A stretch of 64,000 nucleotides of DNA from Lycium barbarum (GCF_019175385.1 NC_083347.1:120908124-120972123), one strand, 5' to 3'; positions 1 to 10,748 are shown, counted from the first letter of the stretch. Numbers and translations: made by a program. The notes: generated by a model not told the origin, from the sequence alone.

Positions 1-1869
1 CCAGACAGGAATATCAATATTCTGAGCCAAACCACCAGGTCTCTGGTGTTCGGCTTTCACTTGCTGACAATTCGGACACTTAGCTACAAAATCCGCCACA
101 TTCTTCTTCATATCGTTCCACCAGTAAATCTCCTTAAGATCATGATACATCTTAGTGGAACCTGGGTGGATGGAATACCTGGAATTGTGAGCTTCTGACA
201 TGATTCGCTCTCTGAGCCCATCTACATCTGGAACACACAATCTACCTCGGTACCTCAAGGTACCATCATCTCCCCCTTGTTCGAAAGCCATCGTCTTATG
301 CTTGTGAATCCCCTTTTTCAGCTGCAACAAGTAGGGATCATTAAACTGTTTCTCCTTGACTTCAACTACTAAAGAGGAAAGAGCCCTACTCTGAACAACC
401 ACACCACCATCCTCGGAGTCCAAAAGTCGAACTCCAAGATTGGCCAAACGATGAACTTCCTTTGTCATAACTCTCTTATCCACGTCCACGTGGGCTAAAC
501 TTCCCATGTACCGCCGACTAAGAGCATCAGCTACAACATTCGCTTTCCCCGGATGATAAAGAATATCCACATCATAATCCTTAAGCAATTCGAGCCATCT
601 CCTTTTCCTAAGATTCAGCTCCCTTTGTTTGAAGATATACTGCAGGCTTTTATGATCTGTGAAGATATCAACATGCACTCCATACAAATAATGACGCCAT
701 ATCTTAAGTGCAAAAACTACAGCTGCTAACTCTAGGTCATGAGTCGGATAATTCTTTTCGTGAACCTTGAACTGACGAGATGCATAAGCTACAACCTTAT
801 CATGCTGCATTAAGACACATCCGAGACCAACTCCCGAAGCATCACAATAAACCATGAACCCTTCGGTTCCCTCTGGTAAAGTCAAAACTGGCGCAGAAGT
901 TAGTCTCGTTTTTAATTCCTCGAAACTACGCTCACAGGCATCTGACCACTGAAATTTAACTTCCTTCTTCATCAGCTTGGTCAATGGTGCTGAAATAGAC
1001 GAAAACCCCACTACGAAACGTCAATAATAGCCTGCTAGACCCAAGAAACTGCGGATATCTGAAACTGATGCGGGTCTGGGCCAATTCTTAACGGCCTTAA
1101 TCATCTGAGAGTCAACCTGAACACCCTCACCAGAAATCACATGACCTAAGAAGGCTACTGATTTGAGCTAAAATTCACACTTAGAGAATTTTGCATACAA
1201 CTTGAGGTCCTTAAGAATCTGAAGAACTATACAAAGGTGTTCTGCGTGCTCGGCCTCACTACGGGAGTAAATGAGGATATCATCTATGAATACAATGACA
1301 AAGAGGTCGAGGTATGGCTTGAAGACTCTGTTCATGAGGTCCATAAATGCTGCTGGGGCATTGGTCAAACCGAAGGACATGACACAGAATTCGAAATGAC
1401 CATATCTGGTTCTAAAGACTGTTTTAGGAATATCTTGTCCCTTAACCTTAAGCTGATGGTAACCTGATCGGAGATCTATTTTGGAGTAACATTGGGCACC
1501 CTGAAGCTGATCAAATAAGTCATCTATTCGTGGAAGAGGGTATTTGTTCCTGACCGTGACTTTATTGAGCTGGCGATAGTCAATGCACATGCGCAAAGAA
1601 CCATCTTTCTTGCGAACGAAAAGGACTGGGGCACCCCATGGAGAGACACTGGGTCGGATAAAACCCTTGTCTAAAATATCTTTAAGTTGAGCCTTAAGCT
1701 CGCGTAATTCAGCTAGAGCCATCCTATAAGGTGGAATAGATATAGGTTTCGTACCTGGGAGTAGGCCAATTGCGAAATCAATTTCCCTATCAGGAGGGAT
1801 TCCGGGAAGATCCTTGGGAAAAACTTCTGGGAACTCATTAACAACAGAGACTGACTGAAGAGTTGGGGT
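1..1869 (-). pseudogene. pol: pol: reverse transcriptase, RNase H, start of integrase; stop codons, truncated by window
   Basis: The frame is continuous with gag. RT signatures are visible: [48 protein letters not shown] and the catalytic block FIDDILIYS near 1272-1300. RNase H follows ([21 protein letters not shown]). A histidine/cysteine integrase zinc-binding region ([10 protein letters not shown] and CPNCQQ) lies in about 75-200. The frame is interrupted by TAG at 1168-1170, where the family usually has a tryptophan, and by TGA at 1021-1023, where it usually has an arginine. I checked the frame triplet by triplet from 1020 to 1 and found no further stop. Both changes fit C-to-T transitions, as expected in methylated silent DNA. 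The integrase core is outside the window. Confidence 0.92.
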
Positions 1870-3642
1870 CTAGGAAGATGAATCCCTAACCCGAACGAGA
1901 TGATAGATATAACCCTTAGACACCATCTTTCTTGCCTTGAGGTAAGAAATAAACCTACCCTTAGGACTCACTGAATCACCCTTCCACTCTAAGACTGGCT
2001 CATTAGGAAACTCGAAATTCACAGTTTTGATTCTACAATCAACTGACGCATAACATGAATATAACCAGTCCATGCCCATGATTACATCAAAATCTACCAT
2101 TTCTAACTCACATAGGTCAGCTGGAACAACATGGTGATAGACTCTGATTGGACAGCCCTTATAGACACATCGGGCTATGACTGACTCACCAACTGAAGTT
2201 GACACTTCAAAAGGTTCTTTTAGCTTTTCAGGTTCAATACCAAATTTCCTAGCAACATAAGGGGTGACATAGGATAGGGTGGATCCAGGGTCCATGAGAG
2301 CATAAACATCGAAACTGAAAACGGTGAGTATACCTATGACAACATCAGTACGGTTATCGATATCCTTGCGCCCGGTCAAAGCATACAAACGGTTTGGGCC
2401 ACCGCTTGTGTTGCCGGATCTAGCTGGTACACGTCCTGCCTGAGTCTGGTTATTATGAGGGACTGATGAATTTACTGACTGAGTCTGATTACCTCCTGTG
2501 CCTTGTCTGACTGAAGGGCAATTTCGCTGAACATGGCCCGGCTGGCCACACCCATAGCAAATATTTGATCCAGAGTGGCACTCCCCAGGATGCCTCTTCC
2601 CACACTTAGCACAAATCGGATTGGTGAAGTTACTTTGAGTCACACTGGCCTGAGACTGGGAGCCTGACCACCTGAAATTCTGTTGACGGTTATCTTTCCT
2701 GAACTTGGAAACTGGAGCACTTGCCGTGGACGGAGTAGGTCCGGCTGACCTGTTCTTAAAGAACTTTCTGGTTTCATTACCACTGAACTGTCCGGTAGAC
2801 TTGGCCCTCTTGTTGAACTCCTTGTCTTTCTCTTTCTGCAAGGCTACCTCCTCCTTCAGCCTTGTCTCATTCCCATGTACGAAAGCAACCATCTTGGAGA
2901 TAGTCATTCCCCCATTCTGTGCGGCAATATTGGCCCCATCGTACAAATAGGGATCAAGACGTCCAACAAACCTCCTCACTCTTGCCCTCATATCCGGTAC
3001 CATATATGAAGCATGCTTAGGCAGACTGATAAATTCTAAGTAGTAGTCCTGAACTAACCTACCATTCTGTTTAAGCTTCAGGAATTGCTCAGCCTTAGCT
3101 TCTCTGACTTCTATTGGCATGAAGTGGTCCAGGAAGGCACTTGTGAATTCATCCCATGTAGCATCAGGTGCATCCTCACCTCGGGATAATTCCCAAGTTT
3201 CATACCAGGTGTTAGCAATGCTCTGCAGCTGATGAGCTCCAAAAGTAGCTGCTTCGGTTTCCGTAACTTTCATAATCCTGAAGATTTTCTGAAGAGCATC
3301 GATGTAGTCCTGAGGGTCCTCATCTTTCTTTGTCCCCGTAAAGACTGGGGGATTCATCCTGAGAAAGTCCTTAGTCTTAGAAGACTCTCCATTACCTCTT
3401 GAGCTTGACCCAGACTCCTGACGTTGAGCCTGAGCTGCTACCAATTGTGTGAGCATATTGATAGCATTCCTAACATCCCCATCCGAATCACTAGGAGGTG
3501 TAACTGTAGGAGCGGTTGGGGCTGCTATCTGAGTCAGAACGGTCTCTTCGCTAGTTGCTTCCGCAGTAGCCCCTTGGCTGGTGGCTGTAGCCTTTTTGGT
3601 GTACTTCCTTTTTGCAGGCATTTTCTGAAAATACGTACACAC
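1870..3642 (-). CDS. gag: gag polyprotein with CCHC zinc knuckle and aspartic protease (retrotransposon)
   Basis: This 590-codon frame begins with a basic N-terminus (MPAKRKYTKK). It carries a retrotransposon gag (capsid-like) domain at roughly residues 130-250, with the motif ATWDEFTSAF. A CxxC-type cluster is followed by a canonical CCHC zinc knuckle (CYGCGQPGHVQRNC) near residues 362-375, which in this family binds the element RNA. The C-terminal part has a retropepsin-like active site, MDPGSTLSYV, near residue 447; the usual D-S/T-G triad is D-P-G here, so activity is uncertain. The frame stops at a TAG (1870-1872), but the same frame continues without a shift into reverse transcriptase. 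The stop is therefore either a nonsense mutation or, less likely, a readthrough site. The protein would act in cytoplasmic virus-like particles. Confidence 0.9.
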   Translation of the reverse strand: MCTYFQKMPAKRKYTKKATATSQGATAEATSEETVLTQIAAPTAPTVTPPSDSDGDVRNAINMLTQLVAAQAQRQESGSSSRGNGESSKTKDFLRMNPPVFTGTKKDEDPQDYIDALQKIFRIMKVTETEAATFGAHQLQSIANTWYETWELSRGEDAPDATWDEFTSAFLDHFMPIEVREAKAEQFLKLKQNGRLVQDYYLEFISLPKHASYMVPDMRARVRRFVGRLDPYLYDGANIAAQNGGMTISKMVAFVHGNETRLKEEVALQKEKDKEFNKRAKSTGQFSGNETRKFFKNRSAGPTPSTASAPVSKFRKDNRQQNFRWSGSQSQASVTQSNFTNPICAKCGKRHPGECHSGSNICYGCGQPGHVQRNCPSVRQGTGGNQTQSVNSSVPHNNQTQAGRVPARSGNTSGGPNRLYALTGRKDIDNRTDVVIGILTVFSFDVYALMDPGSTLSYVTPYVARKFGIEPEKLKEPFEVSTSVGESVIARCVYKGCPIRVYHHVVPADLCELEMVDFDVIMGMDWLYSCYASVDCRIKTVNFEFPNEPVLEWKGDSVSPKGRFISYLKARKMVSKGYIYHLVRVRDSSS

Positions 3643-3820
3643 ACGAATTAGAAAGATATCCTAAAAGTACTGCTCTAACTGCACGATCTAGAATATGAAA
3701 GAATTGAGACAATCCTGAATGTCTTGGTGGTTAACTGTTTATATGTGTGGGGCCCTCACACATATAAAAGTGACCCCACTGGACACGGTTTCATAGACTC
3801 CCTAAAGACACTTGAACCTA

Positions 3821-3833
3821 GGCTCTGATACCA
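3821..3833 (-). promoter_or_regulatory. Primer-binding site, complementary to initiator Met-tRNA
   Basis: The minus strand reads tggtatcagagcc five bases inside the LTR end. This is the standard plant tRNA-iMet complementary site used to start minus-strand DNA synthesis in LTR retrotransposons. It fixes the element orientation and the inner LTR boundary. Confidence 0.95.
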
Positions 3834-3838
3834 AGCTT

Positions 3839-5965
3839 TGTCACGCCCGAACCATGGCCTGGGCGTAACACGGCACTCGGGCATTGCTTGCATGTGTCCG
3901 AGCGAACCTCATGGATTGCTTGTCAACATGGGCATCAAAATAATATAATCTATATGATGCAATTTAAATAAATCATGAAAATGTAATTTGCGGAATAAGT
4001 TTTGAAATTATCACATAGCATGAAATATCATGGAAACATAATAGTTTGCAAACATAAAAGCATAACTGACTCTGTGAACTAACATATGTCTATGAAACCT
4101 CTAAAACATGTCTGAATACTAACTACCAGGACATGGCCCTGGACTACCATAAACTGAATGCTAATGCAGACTCCATGTTGAACCCCGAGAGAAGTGGGGC
4201 TCACCAATAAGCTGATATCTGAAGTGATCCTACTGCGCAGATGTATGCTCCTGAAAACCGGTATCTGCACCGTGAAGTGCAGGCCCCGGGCAAAAGGGAC
4301 ATTAGTACATGGTGAATAGTACTAGTATGTAAAACCTGCTGAAATGAAGAACATGGCACAACATAGATATAGGATATGAACTGAAACTGAATGTAACTTG
4401 AACATGAGCATGAAACGTGAGTAAAGTCTTAAAACAGTAAATCAATAGAAATACTTGTATGTAAAACTACTTGTAACGTGGGGAATGCTATAGTATAACA
4501 GACAACATGGTCTGGTACTTGCGTCCTACCAGCGGAACACTCACAACCTTGCCAGGGATATGAGATTTAAGTAATAATAAGCATGTAAGGATCCAAACTG
4601 CATAATGAAGGTATTGCCTCCTTGCTGACAACCCTTATCCTACGGTGGCAACGTAGTTTCAGGCTATCTGAGCCTTCTCGGTTAACTAAGCAATTCCCAA
4701 AAACATGAACATGATATAATTGGCTAAGAAGCCCATGATTTTCGTGAAATAACTTGTAATCATGATTTCACGAAATAACTTGTAACATGGTTTCATGAAA
4801 TATCTTGTAATATGGTTTCATGAGATAACTTGTCATAGTCTTGCAAACATATTCTTGATTCATGAGTAATTACAATAGTTCATATATATATATAATTGAC
4901 TTGAAAACATGCTTGCAACTTGCTACATAAAATAATAAAGTTTCATATAAACATAATGAGAACACATGAGGAAGAATTCATGATTCATGGATTAAGCTAG
5001 GGTTCCTAATAACCGTAATGGAAGATTAGGAATACAATAACGAATATAGATACAAAATTCATGTACATAAATACATAAATATGGGCTACCAATATGTTGG
5101 GTTTAATGCCCTAGGGTTTGAACTTTATGGATATCAAGAAATGGAGCATGGGGAAGAACGTAGAGATTCCCACATGTGGATGGAAGTTCTACATACCTTA
5201 ATTGCTCCAAAACTTGAATTAAAGACTTGAGCTTTGAAGAAGATTTCCAAAATCTTGAATTCTTGAACCTTGAGATGGGTTTTCTTGAAAACCTTAATTT
5301 TAGAATGATAATTTCTTGTTTAGATTACAAGGATAGGTATTAGAATTGAGTTGGAATAATTATGGTAGGCTTACCTTGGTGTTCTTGATGATGGAAGAGG
5401 GTAGGAAGTCGTTCTAGGGCTTGAAGGAATGAAAAATAATGACTTGAACTGGTATGGACGAATATATACTGTCCTGTGAAATTGCAATTTATGTCCAGCA
5501 CAGTGCTGGCCGTATTTCAGTTTACGGGTCGTAAACTGAAATACGGTCCGTATTTTGCAATACGGACTGCACTGTGTCTCTTCAGTAAAATGGCCATAAC
5601 GCCTTGCACAGATGTCCATTTGACCCCCATAATATACCGTTGGAAAGGTATTTCAAAGCTATACAACTTTCATCAAGGAAGTTTTCCCAAATTCCAAATA
5701 CGTGTTGAAATACGGGCCGTAAATCGAAATACGGTCCGTATTTAACCATGTGACATCAAAATGCCAAATTCCAGAATGTTCAGAAATTCTTGGTTTAGGT
5801 TTACGATCACTGTTCATGGGCGTAAACTGAAATACGGTCACTGTTCATGGGCGTAAACCACCATCTTGCAACTAAACAGAGAAATTCTAACTCTCACATT
5901 CTTTATCTGATTTTCTAAGTCTAGGATCATGATCAAAGTTCAAGTTAAAGGTACGGGGTGTTACA
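3839..5965 (-). repeat. 5' long terminal repeat of the gypsy element (2127 bp)
   Basis: Bounded by TG...CA: tgtcacgccc at 3839 and gtgttaca ending at 5965. The inner edge abuts the primer-binding region and the outer edge abuts unrelated G-rich DNA. On the minus strand a TATA-like tatatatt lies at 5461-5468, which would give a U3 of about 500 bp and a long R/U5. It holds a tandem array of about 34-bp units (tttcatgaaataacttgtaa type) around 4735-4835. It also holds a cluster of palindromes around 5505-5865. Confidence 0.93.
5461..5468 (-). promoter_or_regulatory. Candidate TATA box of the gypsy LTR
   Basis: The minus strand reads agtatatattcg, about 500 bp inside the outer LTR edge and directly beside the palindrome cluster. 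Position and sequence suit a U3 promoter, but no transcript start can be seen from sequence. Confidence 0.35.
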
Positions 5966-6526
5966 GTTGGGGGGAGGTGAGGTAGGATGGGTGGTTTGGG
6001 GTGGTGGGTGGAGGGTTAATTAGATATTTTGTAATATTTGGAGGTCTTAAATTGAACAGACACATCTATTCATGAAAAGGCATGACTATTCTGAAAAGTC
6101 ATTTCTCAAATCTATAAATATAAGGACACTCCAAAAGTAGCATATAGAAAAATCTGCAGGTATAATACGGGTTTTGTTGTATCCTGAAGGGAATTGCTTG
6201 TATTTTCCCCAATCTGTATATGGGCAATATCTGTTTAAGAAAAGTCGATTTTTCACGCCCTCAAAACCATTATCTTCTTTGGTTATGTTTACCAATTTTT
6301 ATAACATGGACTGCGAGTGGTGGGGAAGGGGTTGGGTGGTGGGGGAGGATGGAGTGGGTTTGTGGGCATGGGGGAAGGAGTTGGGGTGGTGGTGGGGTGT
6401 ATGGGGGTGGGTTGGAGAATGCGTTGATGTATTTTTATTAATCTAGAAAATGTTTTTCCTCAAAAAAAATTGTGGAAAACGTTTTCCAGAGAAGCAAAAG
6501 ATAGGGCACAAAAAAAAAAAAAAAAA
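5966..6526. other. Intergenic, G-rich tracts
   Basis: No gene is visible. Two blocks on the plus strand (about 5966-6016 and 6312-6418) are built almost only of GG to GGGGG runs separated by short spacers, with strong G-quadruplex potential. Short reading frames here are glycine/tryptophan-rich artefacts of this composition. Confidence 0.6.
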
Positions 6527-7492
6527 GGCAAAGGGTCATATATACCCTGTATTATCCCGAAATAGTTGTGCATATCCCCCGTTTGCTTTTTCGATGATAT
6601 ATACCTACGCTGTTAGCGTTTTGGTCATATATACCCCTTCGTTTAAACGGCTCTGTTCCCCCAGACACGTGGCCTCATCTTAAATGTCCAACCATTTTTA
6701 TTTTTATTTAAGCTAATTTACCAAACACAAAATAAAACAAAACAAAATAAAAAAATAAAAATTAGAAAGTCTAATCTCTGGCGAAGCTTCACCACCAGCA
6801 TCCGACGACTGCAACGGTATATTCATGGATCCAAAATTAAACCCACTTTGAAATCTGCCCCATCTCATCAACACTACAAGGTTCAGTCTATTCCCAGCAT
6901 AGTCAACAAAATGGTGGCTGAAAAAAAAAATCAAAATGGTGAAAAATTTGTTGGAATCAATTGTGTACTAATAATTAAATCTAAAAATTGTGATTAAAGC
7001 TTGTCTTGGGTAGCTGAAACGTGAAGAAAAAACAGAAACTTCACGGACAGCCATTAATGAAGCTTCAAGTTCAAGTTTTGTGTTTCTTTAAACGATTTTT
7101 ATTTCGAGCGAATGTTATTGCAAAAGATTGGCTAAAACTTGAAGAGCAGATATCTGAAATTTGGGATAATTTGATGAAGAATCCAGTGGGTTTTTGGTTG
7201 AATTTCTGCTGCAAATTAGTTGGAGAAGAAGAAGAAAAAGAAACCCACATTTTGAATTTCAGAAATAGCCGCATTTTTAAGAAATAGCCCCTTTCCGGTT
7301 TAAAATAATTTTTTAATGATAAATTAGATTAAATAAAAAAGAAAATGGTTGGAGCCGTTGAAATCGTGCTACATGTCCCCGTTAAATGGGCAGTTAGACG
7401 CGAGGGTATATATGACCAAAATGCTAACAACAACAGGGTATCTATCATCTAAAAAGCAAACAGGGATACACACAACTATTATATATATGAAA
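6527..7492. mobile_element. Mutator-like inverted-repeat element (non-autonomous)
   Basis: The left arm (about 6527-6725) and right arm (about 7310-7492) are inverted copies. Shared blocks include atagttgtg, gtttgctttt, gatgatatatacc/gatgatagatacc, ttttggtcatatatacc, and accattttt followed by tttatttaa. Arms of about 180 bp round a roughly 590-bp unrelated core suggest a Mutator-like MITE. It is flanked on both sides by A-runs, so a target duplication cannot be read. The core holds no transposase. The right end lies about 150 bp before the start codon of the PTF2-like gene, so it forms part of that gene's upstream region. Confidence 0.75.
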
Positions 7493-7585
7493 GAAAAAAA
7501 AAAAAAAGAAGAAGATAAAACACAAGAGTCGGACGACGCCGTTCTGCATAATACCCATTCAGGCTTCCCCTCCTTTTCAATTCCT

Positions 7586-7608
7586 TATTTATATCAAAAC
7601 CCTAAACC
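7586..7608 (+). promoter_or_regulatory. Core promoter elements of the PTF2-like gene (TATA-like and telo-box)
   Basis: A TATA-like tatttatat (7586-7594) is followed by aaaccctaaacc (7597-7608), a telo-box-type motif known from promoters of plant growth and translation genes. They sit 35-55 bp before the ATG. The TATA call implies a very short leader, so transcription may instead start further upstream. Confidence 0.4.
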
Positions 7609-7641
7609 TTCAATAAATCTCTCAATTCAACCCCCAAAACA

Positions 7642-9292
7642 ATGGATAATCCCAATTCTCGTCCCTGCCAAAATTGCAACAAAAGGACAATAGTTGCAGA
7701 TGATCATACAGGTAATCCTGTTTGTAGATCATGTGGAATTATCCAAACATTCGATAATTATGATCCACAAATTGGTGGTTTAACTGGTCCTACAGGTACT
7801 TATGTACATACAGGTACATCAGGTATTGGAAATAAATATAATTATAAAGAAACAAAAATATATGAAGCAAAAAGAATAATTAATGATATAACCTTTCAAT
7901 TACAATTTTCTCCTTCGAAATGTAGTGAAGTTGAAGTTATGGTTAAGAAAATTACTGTTGGTGAATATGGTAAAGGTAAATGGTTTGAAATATTTGTTGG
8001 TGCTTGTTGTTATGTTGTTTTTAGACAAGATAATAAGCCTTTGAGTATTGTTAAGGTTGCTAGTTTGGTTCGTTGTGATATTTATGAGTTAGGTCGAATG
8101 GTTTATCGAGTAGTTGAATTTTTAGAATTGGAGTTGCCTCAGATTGATGTTGTTGGTTCGTTTGAGTATTATGTTAAGGATGTCGAGTGTTTTAGTGAGG
8201 TTGACGAGGATGTTATTACGAGGATGTTGAAACAAGGGTTTTTTTTAGTGAATTGTTTGGTTAAGTGGTATGTTACGACGGGGAGGAGACCGTTGCCGGT
8301 CGTGGGGTCGGTTTTGGTTTTCGTTGCGGAGTTGAATGGGGTGGATGTGAGGATTGAGGATGTTGCGGATGAGTTGGGGAGTTGAGGTTGTTACGTGTAA
8401 GTTGAGGTATAAGGAGTTGTTGGAGAGGTTAGTGAAGGTTGCGAGAGGTTTGCCTTGGGGTGAGGATGTTACGGTTAAGAATATTATGAAGCATGCAACG
8501 TTTGTGATTCAATATATGGAGTTGAAATCGATGTCGAAGTTGAAGAATAGCGGTGATGGTAAAAGGAAGAGTTTCGAGGATGTTGGATTTGATTTGGATT
8601 ATTTGATCGATGATTGTTTGAGCAACGAAAACGATTACGCTATCGATTTTAATGACGGGGAAAACGACTCGCGGTATTTTCGGACGGAGCGTGCGTCAAA
8701 TTTGAGTAGTGAAAGTCCGAATAGATTCCAGATATCTCTAGAGTGTTTGGCGATGGTTTATTCGAAGATTAAGAATGATATGTATGTAAACGAGTCGACT
8801 ATTAGCAGAGATAATAGCATTCCGAGAAGGAAGAGAAGATATGGCATAATTTCGGTCACTGATTGGTGGAAGGGCGAATCGGAAATGAGCAAAATGCTTT
8901 TAATGAAGGAATTAGTGGAGAAAGACGTGGGATTGAGTGCTATGCCTCCGTCTTTTGATAGAGGTTGTTTGACATATGAAAGGAGAAAAGAGAAGATAAC
9001 GTCTTTTGATAGAGGTTGTTTGACATATGAAAGGAGAAAAGAGAAGATAAAGGCTGCGAAATTTCGAATCCATAAGACAATGTATCCTTCAGATGCTGGA
9101 TCGATGGATAAGGTTGATGTAGGCCCCGTTGAACATGTAAATGCTGGAAAGAAAAGGAGAAGGAAAACGAAAGTTGATGTTGATTGGGAAGATGTCATTA
9201 TTGAAACACTTCTCCTTCATCAAGTGAAAGAAGAGGAGATAGAGAAGGGGTATTATAAAGCCTTGTTGGACTTGCATGTTTTCAACTATTGA
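7642..9292 (+). pseudogene. PTF2: PTF2-like plant-specific TFIIB-related transcription factor; one-base frameshift
   Basis: The first part (7642-8385) starts MDNPNSRPCQNC and has a TFIIB-type zinc ribbon with Cys9, Cys12, Cys28 and Cys31, then the first cyclin-like fold and part of the second. The second part (through 9292) continues the second fold in another frame, then a charged linker, the conserved block SVTDWWKGESEMS, and the C-terminus ETLLLHQVKEEEIEKGYY, which I recognise from PTF2, a pollen-expressed TFIIB-like factor. The switch falls at the G run at 8376-8379. With one G fewer, the two frames join without losing a residue. No GT-AG intron explains the shift. Either the allele is broken and yields a 247-residue protein, or the assembly has one base too many. 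A 51-bp tandem duplication lies in the second part. The protein would act in the nucleus with RNA polymerase. Confidence 0.8.
8950..9049 (+). repeat. 51-bp in-frame tandem duplication inside the PTF2-like gene
   Basis: Two copies of a 51-bp unit start at 8950 and 9001, each encoding SFDRGCLTYERRKEKI. The copies are identical over the 49 bases visible, so the duplication is recent or kept uniform. The length is a multiple of three and adds 17 residues just after the conserved DWWKG block. Confidence 0.95.
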
Positions 9293-10318
9293 AGATCTAA
9301 CCTGTCAACACCAACCATTATGCCAATTTATGTAAAAACAAAGATGTGACAAAGAATATTTTTTACGTTTCTTTAACTGATTCTTCGAGAGAATAGAAGC
9401 TATTTTTGTTAATGTTTTCATTGCAAGAGTTACATATTTTTGGTAAAATGAGTGAGAAATATACTGGTGGAATATACAAAAACATGCTTTGTTTTTTATA
9501 TATATCGTATTTGTATTCTCTGTATATGTTTTGCCTTCAATAACCTTGGCTTTTATTTCTTTTATGGGATGAGATGTTCCGTTTCTCCCAGTACATTTTC
9601 ATTTTGATTCATAGAGGAAGTTTTTTTTTTTTTTTTTTTTTCTGACTTGCAAGATTTTCACTCTTCCAATCTATGTTGATCTTAGGATTGTGGAACAGAG
9701 AAATGATATTTCTAGAATGAATGAGGGCTCCTTGTCTTTGACCCAGTTCATTATGGTTTCCTTATTGGCTTTTGGTTATTCTAATTTCTTTTTGATAGGC
9801 AGTTATTTCGCATGCTGGATAATGTGATGATTCAAGGGGCCATAGATGGTAAATGATGTCATTTTTTGTGTCAAGTTGAAAGGGCTTATTTGTAGAACAA
9901 TAATTTTTCCATCTTCCGCCGATTAGGATCATTGCTTTTCTGCTACCAAAGGGGAACTATACTCAAGTCAACTCAGAGTTTCACTATTACAGGGAATTAT
10001 AATTTCAGGAAATCAAACACTCTGTTGGGCAGCACCTCTTCTGATAATTTGACGCAATCTTTAGGTAACTATTGGACATTTATTAAAGAAATATCTTGCT
10101 TGTTTTGCTTCTATAAGAGTAAGATCTGAGATGAGTATGTTTGATTAACAAAATGAAGTAAAGGCTTATAGTTTAGAATTTTGTTATCAAGTTTATATTC
10201 CTTTTCCTTTTTTTTTTTTTGGTTTCTCGTGTTAAAAGCTTGACATGCATATATTCTTAAACAATCTCAATACGTTCTCTTCCCTTGGATAAGCTCGCTT
10301 TCTTATATTCAATTAAAA
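9293..10318. other. 3' flank of the PTF2-like gene, no further gene seen
   Basis: AT-rich sequence holding candidate poly(A) signals, a T-run at 9619-9640, and no open frame that resembles a known protein. It may contain the 3' untranslated region. Confidence 0.4.
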
Positions 10319-10321
10319 ATG

Positions 10322-10748
10322 TGAAAAGAAAAAAATTGGCATGTGTGTTGGAAATGAATGTATGTTATATCAAAGCCTTGCTATGTATTCTCTCAACCTC
10401 AGAAGATGTTATATGTCAGGTACTCTTGCGCTAACTTAAGGTGATCCTTATTAAATTCTCCATGGTCTATCAAAATTACGTATTACTTTCCTGAATGCCG
10501 ATATATACACACAGCTGATGTGCACAGTTATAAATGTGCACAGAAAAAAATTGGCATGTATGTTGGAAATGAATGTATGTTATATCAAAGCCTTGCTATG
10601 TATTCTCTCAACCTCAGATGTTATATGTCAGTAACTCTTGCGCTGATTTAAGGTGATCCATATTAAATTCTCCATGGTCTATCAAAATTTCGTATTACTT
10701 TCCTGAATGCCGATATATACACACAGCTGATGTGCACAGTTATAAATG
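10322..10748 (+). repeat. Tandem duplication, two units of about 213 bp
   Basis: The block starting gaaaaaaattggcatgt and ending tgcacagttataaatg occurs at about 10322-10536 and again at 10537-10748. The copies differ by a 3-bp deletion (cctcagaagatg versus cctcagatg) and scattered substitutions. No coding content. Confidence 0.9.

Larger units (their letters stand above)
1..5965 (-). mobile_element. Ty3/gypsy LTR retrotransposon, 5' part (LTR, primer site, gag, pol)
   Basis: Read on the minus strand the order is 5' LTR (5965-3839), primer-binding site, untranslated leader, gag with zinc knuckle and protease (3642-1870), then reverse transcriptase, RNase H and the start of integrase, running off the window at base 1. 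The order protease-RT-RNase H-integrase is diagnostic of Ty3/gypsy. The 3' LTR and the 3' target duplication lie outside the window. The 5 bases outside the LTR (5966-5970, gttgg) are the candidate target duplication. Three in-frame stops make this copy non-autonomous. The clade (possibly Tekay/Del) is a guess, because the chromodomain region is not present. Confidence 0.95.

Noticed and set aside
1237..1467. Plus-strand frame of 76 codons
   Set aside because: Antisense shadow of reverse transcriptase.
3821..3833. tRNA-Met gene
   Set aside because: Only the 3' complement is present; it is the retrotransposon primer-binding site.
6174..6446. Gly/Trp-rich frames
   Set aside because: They follow from G-run composition and have no homologue I know.
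8354..8380. Independent second gene starting at 8354
   Set aside because: Its first residues are an out-of-frame reading of the first part; the homology begins only after the G run, so it is the same gene.
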